Source: CAVSRC01 sp963750065
GTDB lineage: Bacteria; Pseudomonadota; Alphaproteobacteria; Rhizobiales; Kaistiaceae
Reading direction: 5' to 3'
Assembly: GCA_963750065.1 (NCBI GenBank)
Contig: CAVVPK010000041.1
Span: 3,408 to 67,407 of the forward strand
Length of the DNA stretch: 64,000 nucleotides
Under the pieces are notes generated by a model. That model saw only the letters and a program-made list of their open reading frames with translations, was not told where the DNA came from and made no database searches. Below are positions 43,866 through 54,524 of the stretch, one piece after another; position 1 is the stretch's first letter; each line of letters starts with the position of its first letter. The position numbers were made by a program, and so were the translations under genes.

Positions 43866-45407
43866 TTATTGTCCCAATCCTTCTATTGCGGCGACCATTT
43901 CCTGCTCTTCCCAGCTGCCGGTGAATTCGCGCACGATGCGGCCGGCGAACATCACCATGACGCGGTCGCACATGGCCAGTTCGTCGATTTCGTCTGAGAC
44001 CAGGAGAACGGCCGAATCCGTCGCCTTGATGATGTCGAACAGGGCCTGCTTCGAGGCGATGTCGACGCCGGCCGTGGGATAGCGCAGGACCAGAACCTTG
44101 GGGTCGGTGGCCAGCGCCCGGGCCATGACCGCCTTCTGCTGGTTGCCGCCCGAAAGCTGGCCGGTGTTCTGGGTGGCGTCGCTGACCTTGATCTGCAGCT
44201 TGGCGATCATCGAATCGGCGAGGCCGCGGCGGCGCTTCAGCGAGATGAAACCCAGCCGGCTCAGCCGGTGCAGGATGGACAGCGTCAGGTTCTCCTCGAC
44301 CGAAAGGTTGCTGCAGAAACCTTCGGCGTGGCGGTCCTCGGGCACATAGCCGATGCCGCTTTCGCGCGCCCGGTCGATCCGCCCCGGCGACAGGGGGCGG
44401 CCGGCGACCGAGATGCGACCGCTGTCGGGCACCCACTGGCCGACGATCACCTGCGCCAGTTCGGATTTGCCGGAGCCGGCGAGGCCGGCGAGGCCGACCC
44501 GCTCGCCGGCGCGGACGCTGAGCGACACGCCGCGCACGAGATCGGAGATCGACACGGATTCGACATCAAGGACGACGGGGGCCTCGTTAGCGTCGGTTGA
44601 CGACTGGCGCGGCGCCGCGGCGGCCGCCGGATGGCTGATCTGTGCGGCCGCGGAATTGGTGTCGCCGACCATTGCCGCGACCAGCTCGGTCTCGGGCAGG
44701 TCGTCAACGGCGGCCTCGGCGACCAAGCGGCCGTCGCGCATGACGGCGACGCGCTCGCAGATCTCGTAGATCTCCTGCAGGTGGTGGGAGATGAACAGGA
44801 AGGTCACGCCGGCCGCCTTGAGCCTGGCGATGTGGTCGAAGAGCTGCTTGATCTCCCTGAGCTCGAGCCGCGCGGTGGGCTCGTCGAGAATGATGAAACG
44901 GCTGCCCAGCCGCAGGGCGCGGGCGATCTCGAGAAGCTGCCGCTGGCCGACGGTCAGGTCACCGGCGCGCTGGCCGATGTCGACGGCAAGCCCCCAGGCA
45001 TCGAGCTCCCGGCGGCCGAGTTCGCGGATGCCGCGCCAGCTTATCCTGCCCAGGCTCGATTTCGGATGGTCGTTGAGGAAGAGGTTCTCGCCGACCGTCA
45101 GGTCGGGGATGATGGTCGATTTCTGGTAGACGCAGGCGACCCGCGATCGCCACTGCGTCCGGGCGGAGACGTCCGGAGCGGGCTCGCCTGCAAAGCGCAC
45201 CTCACCCGCGTCCGGACGATCCAGTCCCGTCAACAGGCGGACCATCGTCGACTTGCCGGCGCCGTTCCGGCCGGCCAGGGCAACCGAATGCCCCGCGCCG
45301 ATCTTCATCGACACCGAATCGAGTGCGAGCGTCGTGCCATATCGCTTGCTGACCGCTCGCGTCTCGACCAGTGGCGCAACGCCTGCGCCGAACGATGGCT
45401 CCGCCAT
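43866..45407 (-). CDS. RbsA-type double ATP-binding protein of sugar ABC transporter
   Basis: Two ATPase domains. The first has Walker A LAGRNGAGKSTMVRLLTG, signature LTVGQRQLLEIARAL and Walker B FIILDEPTARLE. The second has LAGLAGSGKSELAQVI, signature LSGGNQQKAVMARAL, but its Walker B reads VLVLRYPTAGVDIASK, so the Asp-Glu pair is replaced by Arg-Tyr. One hydrolytic site is therefore probably inactive, a known asymmetry in some members. YVPEDRHAEGFCSNLSVEEN is the family-specific motif. Ends 2 bp before the permease start. Confidence 0.92.
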   Translation of the reverse strand: MAEPSFGAGVAPLVETRAVSKRYGTTLALDSVSMKIGAGHSVALAGRNGAGKSTMVRLLTGLDRPDAGEVRFAGEPAPDVSARTQWRSRVACVYQKSTIIPDLTVGENLFLNDHPKSSLGRISWRGIRELGRRELDAWGLAVDIGQRAGDLTVGQRQLLEIARALRLGSRFIILDEPTARLELREIKQLFDHIARLKAAGVTFLFISHHLQEIYEICERVAVMRDGRLVAEAAVDDLPETELVAAMVGDTNSAAAQISHPAAAAAPRQSSTDANEAPVVLDVESVSISDLVRGVSLSVRAGERVGLAGLAGSGKSELAQVIVGQWVPDSGRISVAGRPLSPGRIDRARESGIGYVPEDRHAEGFCSNLSVEENLTLSILHRLSRLGFISLKRRRGLADSMIAKLQIKVSDATQNTGQLSGGNQQKAVMARALATDPKVLVLRYPTAGVDIASKQALFDIIKATDSAVLLVSDEIDELAMCDRVMVMFAGRIVREFTGSWEEQEMVAAIEGLGQ

Positions 45408-45440
45408 GACGGATATCGCTTCCGGTTGTGCTGAAGACGA

Positions 45441-46508
45441 CTACTTCTTGACGGTGTTCCCCCACAGGCTCTTGTCGCTGGCGTTTGCCTTGGTCACCAG
45501 CTCGGCCGGCAGGAGATCCATCTCGTTGCCGTTGAACTCGACGACCCGGCTGTTGTGGTCGGTCGGGCCCAGCGCCAGCGTCTTGCCGGCGAACGCATCC
45601 ATCAGATACTTGACGCCGTACTTGGCGTAGCCATCGAGCGGCTGCGAGATCTCGGCGTCAAGAACGCCCTGGCGGACCAGTTCGAGGCCCTGCGGGCTGG
45701 CATCGATGCTGATGTCGTAGATATGGCCGGGCTCGCCGACCTTGGCGTCACGCCCGGCCTGCTTGAGCACGTTGAGGGTCGCCGACAGGGCATAGTCGGA
45801 CTGCTGGAAGACGCCCTTGAGGTCCGGGTTGGCGCCGAGCACGGTCTGCAGCGCAGCGGCCTGCTTGGTCGCATCCCAGTCGGTCGGCCGCTCGATCAGC
45901 TGGATGTTCGGGTAGTTCTTGGTCATGCAGTCATGGAAGCCCTGGCTGCGCTCGCGACCGTTGATCGAGGAGAAGGCGCCCTGCAGGGAGAGAACCTTGC
46001 CCTTCTCGCCAATGGCCTTGGCCATGGCATTGCAGGCGATCTCGCCCATGCCGACATTGTCGGTGCGCACGATGGCGTAGACCTTGCCGCCGTCCGGCCC
46101 GATGTCGATGGAGACGACCGGGACCTTCTTCTTGGCGGCGAAATCGAGCGCCGGGATGATCGCCTTGCTGTCGTTGGCCACGACGATCAGGCCCTGGGCG
46201 CCGGCGCCGATCAGATTCTGGATATCGGTGATCTGCTTGCCGGAGTCCTGATCGGCATTGGTCGGCGAAAGGACCTTCAGGCCGTCCGCCTTGGCCAGCG
46301 CAACGGTCTGGTCCTGCAGGATCACCTCGAACTGCGCCATAAGGAACGGCGCCGAATAGCCGATGGTGTAGTCGGCCGCGCGCACCGCGCTGGAGCCGGC
46401 CGTTGCCATCACCAGCGTCGCAGCGGCAACCGACGCCATATAGGGGGCACGGGTGCGAGCGCTCTTCTGCGCGCGCGCGGCTATCTCACGGCAAGACATC
46501 TTCTTCAT
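45441..46508 (-). CDS. RbsB-type periplasmic sugar-binding protein
   Basis: ATG 46508 follows GGGAGGGAATAACC. A long signal peptide (positively charged first 22 residues, then MASVAAATLVMATAGSSAVR and AADY) leads to the type-I periplasmic-binding fold: IGYSAPFLMAQFEVILQDQT, GLIVVANDSKAIIPALDFAA, VPVVSIDIGPDGGKVYAIVR and GVFQQSDYALSATLNVLKQA. It delivers substrate to the downstream ATPase and permease. The ligand is unknown; RbsB-like proteins bind pentoses, cyclitols, AI-2 and related small polyols. Transcription probably starts from the operator-containing region at 46509-47104. Confidence 0.92.
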   Translation of the reverse strand: MKKMSCREIAARAQKSARTRAPYMASVAAATLVMATAGSSAVRAADYTIGYSAPFLMAQFEVILQDQTVALAKADGLKVLSPTNADQDSGKQITDIQNLIGAGAQGLIVVANDSKAIIPALDFAAKKKVPVVSIDIGPDGGKVYAIVRTDNVGMGEIACNAMAKAIGEKGKVLSLQGAFSSINGRERSQGFHDCMTKNYPNIQLIERPTDWDATKQAAALQTVLGANPDLKGVFQQSDYALSATLNVLKQAGRDAKVGEPGHIYDISIDASPQGLELVRQGVLDAEISQPLDGYAKYGVKYLMDAFAGKTLALGPTDHNSRVVEFNGNEMDLLPAELVTKANASDKSLWGNTVKK

Positions 46509-47104
46509 GGTTATTCCCTCCCTGGACGAATCTTAAAATTCGGCGAGCGTCTTCCGGAGCCGTAGCTCGATCCAACGCGATCCGCGCACTCCGAGCGCCG
46601 ATGGCGCCCTCCCATGGAAATGCAAAACGATTTAAAGGCTCTGTTTAAAGTGTTTGCAAGCGGAAAAGATGTTGCGGCGCGAAAAGTCGCGCTTCGCGAA
46701 TCGGTCTTTCAACCGGTGGATGCAGTCACCGCCAGAAGCTACCTTGACTCAGAAATTGCAAATAAATTCAATATCGTATGACAAGACGTGGTCCGCTCCA
46801 ATGGGCTATCTGCCGGTACAGGGCGGGAAAAACGGCGCCGCGGCGGCGCCGGTAACGACGGCTCGCATTTCGTCGGGCGTCTGCTCGCGGATGCTGTCAG
46901 CGACGATATTTCGACTGGAAAATAGATCGTTTCGCAGTATGGTTGCGACGCACGTCAGCGATGCCGGCAGGCAGGAACACTGGTCTTTCACAGTGGGCCC
47001 CCCGCCCGAAACGGTCATTGTCTGCGGCAAAGGCGTGCGTCGGGAGACGACGCGGATCGCTGCCTCGCGCGGTTTGCGAGGCGGCGGGAAGGGGGCGGAC
47101 GGGG
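46509..47104. promoter_or_regulatory. Divergent control region with paired LacI-type operators
   Basis: TGCAAAACGATTTAAA (46621-46636) and TTTAAAGTGTTTGCA (46644-46658) form an inverted pair: TGCAAA and TTTAAA in one arm, TTTAAA and TTTGCA in the other, with GGCTCTG between. They lie 113 bp before the importer gene. A possible plus-strand promoter is TTGACT (46744-46749) with TTCAAT 17 bp on (46767-46772), which would leave a long leader before the SDR gene at 47105. No gene is supported in the 596 bp. Confidence 0.65.
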
Positions 47105-47875
47105 ATGGCACGGCTGGATGGCAAGGTGGCGCTGGTGACCGGCGCAAGCCGCGGCTACGGCAAGGCGATTGCCGAGCGCCTGGCTCGCGACGGCGCGCTC
47201 GTCGCGGTTCACTATGCGGTCAACGAAGCGGCGGCGACGGCGGTGGCCGGATCGATCGAGGCCGGCGGCGGGCAGGCGCTTGCTGTCGGCGGTGTGCTGG
47301 ATGGATCGTCGGCGGCGGCCGAGGCGCTGTTCTCCGATATGGAGCGGAAGCTTGCTGCGCGCGGCCGCGGCAAGACGATCGACATTCTGGTGAACAACGC
47401 TGCCGTCAGTCCGCGCGGAACGATCGAGGATACCTCCGAGACCGTCTTCGACGAGGCGTTCGCCGTCGACGCCAAGGCGCCCTTCTTTCTCCTGCAGCGC
47501 ATCCTGCCCAACATGCCGGACGGCGGCCGGATCATAAACATCTCATCGCAGACGTCGCTGATCGCCTTTCCCGATGTGGTCGCCTATTCCATGGCCAAGG
47601 GCGCCCTCGACCGGTTGACGGTGGTGGCGGCAAAGCACCTGGCGCCGCGCAACATTACCGTCAATGCCGTCCTCCCCGGGATCGCCGACACCGACATGAA
47701 TGCCGCCTGGCTGCGTGGCAGCCCGGACGCCATTGCGGGCGCGTCGGCGTACAGTGCCTTCCGCCGAATCGCCGACCTGACGGACGTAGCCGATATCGTG
47801 GGATTCCTGGCCAGCCACGACGCCCGCTGGATCACCGGCCAGTTGATCGACGGCGGCGGCGGCAGCGGTTTGTGA
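47105..47875 (+). CDS. Short-chain dehydrogenase/reductase (SDR)
   Basis: ATG 47105 follows GGGAAGGGGGCGGACGGGG. Classical SDR motifs: cofactor-binding VALVTGASRGYGKAIAERLA, NNA in DILVNNAAVSPRGT, the catalytic Ser in IINISSQTSLIAF and the catalytic YxxxK in VAYSMAKGALDRL. The C-terminal HDARWITGQLIDGGGGSGL is standard. The substrate is unspecified, probably a hydroxyl group of the compound handled by the island. First gene of a plus-strand unit with the LacI regulator and second amidohydrolase. Confidence 0.92.
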   Translation: MARLDGKVALVTGASRGYGKAIAERLARDGALVAVHYAVNEAAATAVAGSIEAGGGQALAVGGVLDGSSAAAEALFSDMERKLAARGRGKTIDILVNNAAVSPRGTIEDTSETVFDEAFAVDAKAPFFLLQRILPNMPDGGRIINISSQTSLIAFPDVVAYSMAKGALDRLTVVAAKHLAPRNITVNAVLPGIADTDMNAAWLRGSPDAIAGASAYSAFRRIADLTDVADIVGFLASHDARWITGQLIDGGGGSGL

Positions 47876-47965
47876 TCGGGGATTCCGCATGTACTCGGCC
47901 GATACACCGACTATAGATCGACCGGGACTAGTGCCCAGCCGGCAAAGGCCGAGGGGGACGAGACG

Positions 47966-49033
47966 ATGAAAGACCGCAAACCCGGCAACCAGCCGAATCG
48001 CCCGCCGACGATCCGCGACGTCGCGCTGCGCGCCGGCGTCTCCCCGGCGACGGTCTCCAACGCACTGTCGGGCCTGCGCGGCGTCACCGAAGATCGCCGC
48101 CGTGCGGTCCTCGAGGCCGTGACCGCCCTCGGCTACAAATCCAACCACATGGCCTCGAGCCTGAGGCGCGGCCAGACCAAGACGATCGGTGTCGTCGTAC
48201 CCGACCTCGGCAACGAGCACTTCTCCGGCCTCGTCCGCCAGTGGGAGAAGACTGCCTCGCAGACGGGCTTCGAGATTCTCGTGGTAGCCAGCGGCGAGGA
48301 TCCAGCCACTGAGGCGCGCCGGATCGAATCGCTCATCGCGCGGCGCATCGACGGTCTTCTGGTGGTTGCCGCCGAGGACGATTTTGCCTCCCGACCCGGC
48401 TTTCCGACCGGCCTGCCGCCGACGGTTCTGGTCGACCGCGCCTTCGGCCACGAGCAATTCGACACCGTGGCGTCGGATAATCTCGGCGCCGCCTATCGCG
48501 GTGCCATGCACCTCATCGAACTCGGCCATCGCGACATCACGCTGCTGATCTCGTCGACGGACCACCGGCATCTCCGCGACCGCATCGAGGGCTACAAGCG
48601 CGCCATGCGCGAGGGCGGCAATGCCGCCCACGAACGCATTCTGTTCGGCGGAACCAGCGTGGACGGGTTCCGCGCTATGGTCGAGCAGGATCTGCGCCGG
48701 GCGCAGGCGCCGACCGCGATTTTCGCCGCGACGTTCTATGCGACCCTCGGCGCGGTGAAGGCGATCAACGCGCTGGAGATCGATTTCCCCGAGGAGATCT
48801 CGCTGCTCGGCTTCGAGCACTCCGAATGGATGACTGCAGTGCGGCCCTATATCAGCGCCGTGCGCCAACCGATCGACGAACTGGCGCGCTTGTCGTGGCA
48901 GTCGCTGCTGCAGCGCATCGCGGAACCGCCGGCGGAACGCGCGCGGGTGCTGCTCGATTTTCGCTTCGACTTCCGCGAATCGACGCGCCCGCCAAAGTCC
49001 GTTGCCAGGCGGGCAGGCGGCAGACGCCGCTGA
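47966..49033 (+). CDS. LacI-family transcriptional regulator
   Basis: The N-terminal HTH is TIRDVALRAGVSPATVSNAL with the hinge helix HMASSLRRGQTKTIGVV. A periplasmic-binding-protein-like effector domain follows (VVVPDLGNEHFSGLVRQWEK, GLLVVAAEDDF, EEISLLGFEHSEWMTAVRPY). A GAGGGGGACGAGACG ribosome-binding region precedes ATG 47966. LacI proteins bind AAAxCGxTTT-centred palindromes; such motifs occur upstream of every transcription unit of this island. It is therefore the likely local regulator, probably a repressor released by substrate or an early intermediate. Lies between SDR and amidohydrolase genes in the same orientation. Confidence 0.93.
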   Translation: MKDRKPGNQPNRPPTIRDVALRAGVSPATVSNALSGLRGVTEDRRRAVLEAVTALGYKSNHMASSLRRGQTKTIGVVVPDLGNEHFSGLVRQWEKTASQTGFEILVVASGEDPATEARRIESLIARRIDGLLVVAAEDDFASRPGFPTGLPPTVLVDRAFGHEQFDTVASDNLGAAYRGAMHLIELGHRDITLLISSTDHRHLRDRIEGYKRAMREGGNAAHERILFGGTSVDGFRAMVEQDLRRAQAPTAIFAATFYATLGAVKAINALEIDFPEEISLLGFEHSEWMTAVRPYISAVRQPIDELARLSWQSLLQRIAEPPAERARVLLDFRFDFRESTRPPKSVARRAGGRRR

Positions 49034-49081
49034 CGTCGTCCGGGTGGAGACTTCATAATCGGGCAAAAAGACAAGCGAGGG

Positions 49082-50605
49082 ATGGGAAGAGTGTCGGCGG
49101 CGAAAGCAAAAGCAAAAGCGTATTACCAACAGAGCCCGGCAGACTGGGCGGCGGTGAAGGCTCGTCTCGCCGCCGCCGGCCCGCACGACCGCGTGCTCCT
49201 CAAGGGGGCGACGGTGGTCACTATGGACCCCGATATCGGCGATTTCGACGACGGTGACGTGCTGATCCGCGGCAAGCGCATCGAAGCCGTCGGCGCCGAT
49301 CTTTCGGCGGTTGCCGGCGACGGCCAGGCGATCGTCCTCGAGATGGGCGGCATGATCGTGATGCCCGGCATCGTCGACGGACACCGCCACTGCTGGCAGA
49401 ACCAGTTCCGCCGCGTCATCCCCGACGCCGACCTGTCGGAATATATGAATACGCTGCATGGCGACTTCGCGCTCGAATACCGGCCGCACGACATATATGT
49501 CGGCAACCTGCTCACCATGCTCACGCTGCTCGACGCCGGCGTGACCTGCATCACCGACTGCTCGCACAACACGCGCACGCGCGCCCACGCCGATGCCGCG
49601 TTCAAATCCTATGCCGATTCCGGCATCCGGGCGGTCCATGCCGGAGCACCGTCGAACACCGGCGACTGGGAAGAGCACCTGCCACAGGATCTCGTCCGCC
49701 TGCGCGACACCTATTGCTCCGGCGCGGATTCGCTGACCACGGTGCGCATGCTCATCGACATCCGGCGCGTCATGCCGGCGCCCGATCTCTTCGCGTTCGC
49801 TCGCGAGAACGGTTTCGGCATCACGATGGATGCTGTGATCGGGCAGCGCTGCGACGAGATCGTTGACCTCGGCCGTGCCGGCCTGCTCGGCCCCGATCTG
49901 ACGCTCATCCATTGCAACGACATGCCGGAGGAGGGCTGGCGGCTCATCGCCGAGGCGGGAACCAAGATCACGCTTGCCACCACCTCCGAGCAGCAGCTCG
50001 GCCTCGGCAGCGGCGTCCCGGTGATCCAGGATGCCCTCAACCACGGCATCCGCCCCTGCCTCAGCGGCGATGTGGAGGTGTGCCTCGCCGGCGACATGTT
50101 CACCCAGATGCGCACGACCCTGAACACGCAGCGCATGCTCGCCAAGGCCCGCAAATATCGTGGCGAGGCGGACCCGCCGGCATTGATCGATCATCGCGAC
50201 GTGATCGACTTCACCACGCGCCACGCCGCCGAGGCGATCGGGCTCGGCGATCAGACCGGCACGCTGTCGCCCGGCAAGTACGCCGATATCATCGCCATCC
50301 GCGCAGAGGATCTCAACAATATGCCGGTCAACAACGCCATCGGCACGATCGTTCTGGCGACCGAGAGCCACAACATCGACATGGTGTTCGTGGCGGGAAG
50401 CCTGCGCAAATGGCAGGGCAAGCTGATCGGTCACGACATCGACGCCCTGCGCACGCTGGTGCACGAGTCACGCGACTATCTCGCGTCGAAGGTCGGCTTC
50501 GACATCCGGCCGGCACACCATATCCGCCTCCGGCACGACGAGATCCAGCATCGGCATCAGGGCAATTTCGACGCGATCGACGACCTGCTGACCCGCGGCA
50601 CCTGA
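49082..50605 (+). CDS. Metal-dependent amidohydrolase/deaminase, paralogue of 39736-41124
   Basis: VLLKGATVVTMDPDIGDFDD opens the composite domain; the metal-binding HxH is in PGIVDGHRHCWQNQFRR. SHNTRTRAHADAAFKSYADS, LTLIHCNDMPEEGWRLIAEA and SGDVEVCLAGDMFTQMRTTL contain the later His and Asp positions, and LSPGKYADIIAIRAEDLNNM is family-typical. It is similar along its whole length to the amidohydrolase at 39736-41124 but is about 45 residues longer, mostly at the N-terminus (SAAKAKAKAYYQQSPADWAA). Two paralogues in one regulon suggest two successive or alternative hydrolytic steps. Start ATG 49082 follows AAGCGAGGG. Confidence 0.9.
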   Translation: MGRVSAAKAKAKAYYQQSPADWAAVKARLAAAGPHDRVLLKGATVVTMDPDIGDFDDGDVLIRGKRIEAVGADLSAVAGDGQAIVLEMGGMIVMPGIVDGHRHCWQNQFRRVIPDADLSEYMNTLHGDFALEYRPHDIYVGNLLTMLTLLDAGVTCITDCSHNTRTRAHADAAFKSYADSGIRAVHAGAPSNTGDWEEHLPQDLVRLRDTYCSGADSLTTVRMLIDIRRVMPAPDLFAFARENGFGITMDAVIGQRCDEIVDLGRAGLLGPDLTLIHCNDMPEEGWRLIAEAGTKITLATTSEQQLGLGSGVPVIQDALNHGIRPCLSGDVEVCLAGDMFTQMRTTLNTQRMLAKARKYRGEADPPALIDHRDVIDFTTRHAAEAIGLGDQTGTLSPGKYADIIAIRAEDLNNMPVNNAIGTIVLATESHNIDMVFVAGSLRKWQGKLIGHDIDALRTLVHESRDYLASKVGFDIRPAHHIRLRHDEIQHRHQGNFDAIDDLLTRGT

Positions 50606-50817
50606 GCGCGGCGGCCGGCCGGCCGCCGCGCCTCGCGGGCACGGGGAATGCCGGCGCGGTCACGCGGAAGCAAGGCGCGACGCATCTGCGCCGGCCTCGC
50701 CCGTCTGTCCGCGATGTCGATATGTTGCGATCCACGCCCGGGGCGGATCGCTACCGGAGGGTCGGGCGAATGTCCCGAAGCTCCGCACCTGCCGCGCTGG
50801 GCGCAGCCCCGGTCGGT

Positions 50818-51261
50818 CTAGGCCTTGTCGTCCTCGGGGATGAAGTAGCCGGCTTCCTCGAGGCTGGATGCGCCGCAATAGCCCCACAGGGTCACCAGCG
50901 GCTCGGTGTCGGAGGCGTTCTCCAGGCCGTGATAGACGTCGCGCGGGATGAACGCCAGCTCGCCGGCCTTCATGATGAAGGTATCGCCGCCGACATGTTT
51001 GAGAGCGACGCCGGAGACGATGTACTCCCATTCCTCGGCATTGGGATGGCGGTGGATCGCGTGCTTGGATTTCACGCCCGGCGGCATGATCGTGCGCCCG
51101 ACCACGGTCTGCTTGGAATCCATGTTCTCGCCGGTGATGAGCCAGCGAACGTCCATTTTGTGCCAGCCGCGTTCTTCCTTGAGCGTGGCGTCGGGGCTGA
51201 CATCGTCCGCCACCACCTTGAAGCGGCTGTCTTCCGTTTCGGTCATTGAGGCGTCAGTCAT
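50818..51261 (-). CDS. Cupin-domain protein
   Basis: The 147-residue protein has a single cupin_2 fold. The metal-type motif 1 is SKHAIHRHPNAEEWEYIVSG (His-x3-His-x-H and Glu) and motif 2 contains GELAFIPRDVYHGLEN with the fourth His. Such proteins isomerise, decarboxylate or bind sugar-like substrates, or act as non-enzymatic sensors. It stands alone on the minus strand between the amidohydrolase and the second importer, with two operator motifs in the divergent region upstream. Its place in the pathway is unknown. Confidence 0.85.
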   Translation of the reverse strand: MTDASMTETEDSRFKVVADDVSPDATLKEERGWHKMDVRWLITGENMDSKQTVVGRTIMPPGVKSKHAIHRHPNAEEWEYIVSGVALKHVGGDTFIMKAGELAFIPRDVYHGLENASDTEPLVTLWGYCGASSLEEAGYFIPEDDKA

Positions 51262-51883
51262 TGAACGTTTCCTTGCTTCTGATGTTTCGTCGCTATTGTT
51301 CGCCTGGTGAGGCGTGGCTGGGTCGAGCCATCGATGAACGCAGATACCTCGGCTCGGCTTCGGATGCCGGGTGCATCCGGAGGAAGGCCGGATTGCCTCG
51401 CCTCGAACTCTTTCAACGTGACGTCTTTAAACCGTTTTATATGGCCGACCGGCGTCGGTCAACTCCCTCTACTATATCCGACACTATCCAGAGAAATGGC
51501 GGAATCCAGCCATTAGAAGCGTATCTTTCGGAAATGGCAGCGAAATTAATTGTCTGGCCGCGACCGCATTGACAGGCCCATATGCTTTGGTCTTAAATCG
51601 TTTTGTGTCTTCAAGCGCGACCTTCCGACACACGCAAGAGCCGGAACCGCCGAAGGGGGAGAGGAGACGATCAGGTCAGAGCCGCGACAGCGACAGCACG
51701 TCTCCGGTTTTCTGATCGACAAGACATCCGCCCTTCGGAACGACTGACCGCGCTTTGCGAAATGCCAGTAACCCGAGGTCGCGGAAGGCATGTGCTCGCT
51801 GCGACGCCAACGACGAACCATAACGGTCGCAAACAATCCGGACGGGTCGCAAGGGACGGCCCGCAAACCAAGGAGTGGTCCAT
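51262..51883. promoter_or_regulatory. Divergent control region with two LacI-type operators
   Basis: Holds CTTTAAACCGTTTTAT (51425-51440) and CTTAAATCGTTTTGTG (51592-51607), both in the same orientation. They lie between the cupin gene (minus) and the second importer (plus), so they could control both. No gene is supported in these 622 bp. Confidence 0.7.
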
Positions 51884-52816
51884 ATGTTGAAGCCATTGAT
51901 ACCTGCTGCCGCTGCAGTGGCCCTGTCGCTTTCCATGTCGCCGGTTCAGGCCAAAGAGCTGAACTCGGTCGGCATCATTGTTGGCCCGCTCGGCAACCCT
52001 TTCTACGTCGCGCTCGCCAAGGGCATGCAGGAAGGCGTCAAGGCGATCAATCCGAATGCCAAGGTCACCGCCGTTTCCAACGACTATGACCTGAACAAGG
52101 ATGTCACCGCGATGGAGACCTTCATCGCCGCGAAGACCGACATCATCTTCATCGACGCCGCCAACTCCGAGGCGATCGAGCCTTCGGTCAAGAAGGCGCT
52201 GGCCGCCGGTGTCACCGTCGTCGGCGTCGACGCCGGTGCCAAGGGCGCTCCGGTCAACGTCACCGTCGACAACACCAAGGCGGGCGAGATCTCGTGCCAG
52301 TACCTGGCTGACAAGATCGGCCACAAGGGCAACGTCGTCATCATCGACAGCGTGCCGATGGTAGCGATCGCCCAGCGCGTCGACGGCTGCAAGTCGGCGC
52401 TCGCCAAATACCCCGACATCAAGATTCTGTCGTCCGACCAGCGCGGCGACGGCTCGCGCGATTCCGGCCTCAAGGTCATGCAGACGCTGTTGACGCGCTT
52501 CCCTGACGTCCAGGGCGTCTTCTCGATCAACGACCAGATGGCGATCGGCGCCGACCTTGCCGCCAAGCAGCTGAACCGCACCGGCATCGCCATCACCGGC
52601 ATCGACGGCTCGCCGGAGGCGGAACAGGCGCTCAAGGCTGACACCATGTTCGTCGGCACCGCGGCGCAGTCGCCCTACAACGTCGGCGCCCGGTCGCTGC
52701 AGATCGGCTATGACCTGTTCGAGGGCAAGAAGCCGGCGTCGGATCTGGTGCTGATCTCGCCGACCCTGGTCACGCGCGACAACGTCGCCGAATACAAGGG
52801 TTGGACGGCGAACTGA
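51884..52816 (+). CDS. RbsB-type periplasmic sugar-binding protein, second importer
   Basis: ATG 51884 lies 9 bp after AAGGAG. The signal peptide is LKPLIPAAAAVALSLSMSPV then QAKEL. The type-I binding-protein fold shows VGIIVGPLGNPFYVALAKGM, DIIFIDAANSEAIEPSVKKA, VTVVGVDAGAKGAPVNVTVD and GVFSINDQMAIGADLAAKQL. It resembles ribose/autoinducer-2-type receptors more than the protein at 45441, so the two importers may carry different ligands. The ATPase and permease genes follow directly. Confidence 0.93.
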   Translation: MLKPLIPAAAAVALSLSMSPVQAKELNSVGIIVGPLGNPFYVALAKGMQEGVKAINPNAKVTAVSNDYDLNKDVTAMETFIAAKTDIIFIDAANSEAIEPSVKKALAAGVTVVGVDAGAKGAPVNVTVDNTKAGEISCQYLADKIGHKGNVVIIDSVPMVAIAQRVDGCKSALAKYPDIKILSSDQRGDGSRDSGLKVMQTLLTRFPDVQGVFSINDQMAIGADLAAKQLNRTGIAITGIDGSPEAEQALKADTMFVGTAAQSPYNVGARSLQIGYDLFEGKKPASDLVLISPTLVTRDNVAEYKGWTAN

Positions 52817-52924
52817 CCGTTACCCCGGTTCGGGTTCCTCCCGGCTGCGCGCGGTGCTGAAAAGCGGCGAACCATGCCGCCTTGATCAGTGCCGCGCGCA
52901 CGCCCATGATCTGCGCCACCGACG

Positions 52925-54510
<1,586 letters not shown>

Positions 54511-54524
<14 letters not shown>

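Noticed and set aside
47543..50464. Very long minus-strand open frame (about 970 codons) opposite the SDR, LacI and amidohydrolase genes
   Set aside because: It is an antisense shadow produced by GC-rich third codon positions. The plus-strand genes have clear motifs and ribosome-binding sites; the antisense product is rich in Arg/His/Asp with no domain.
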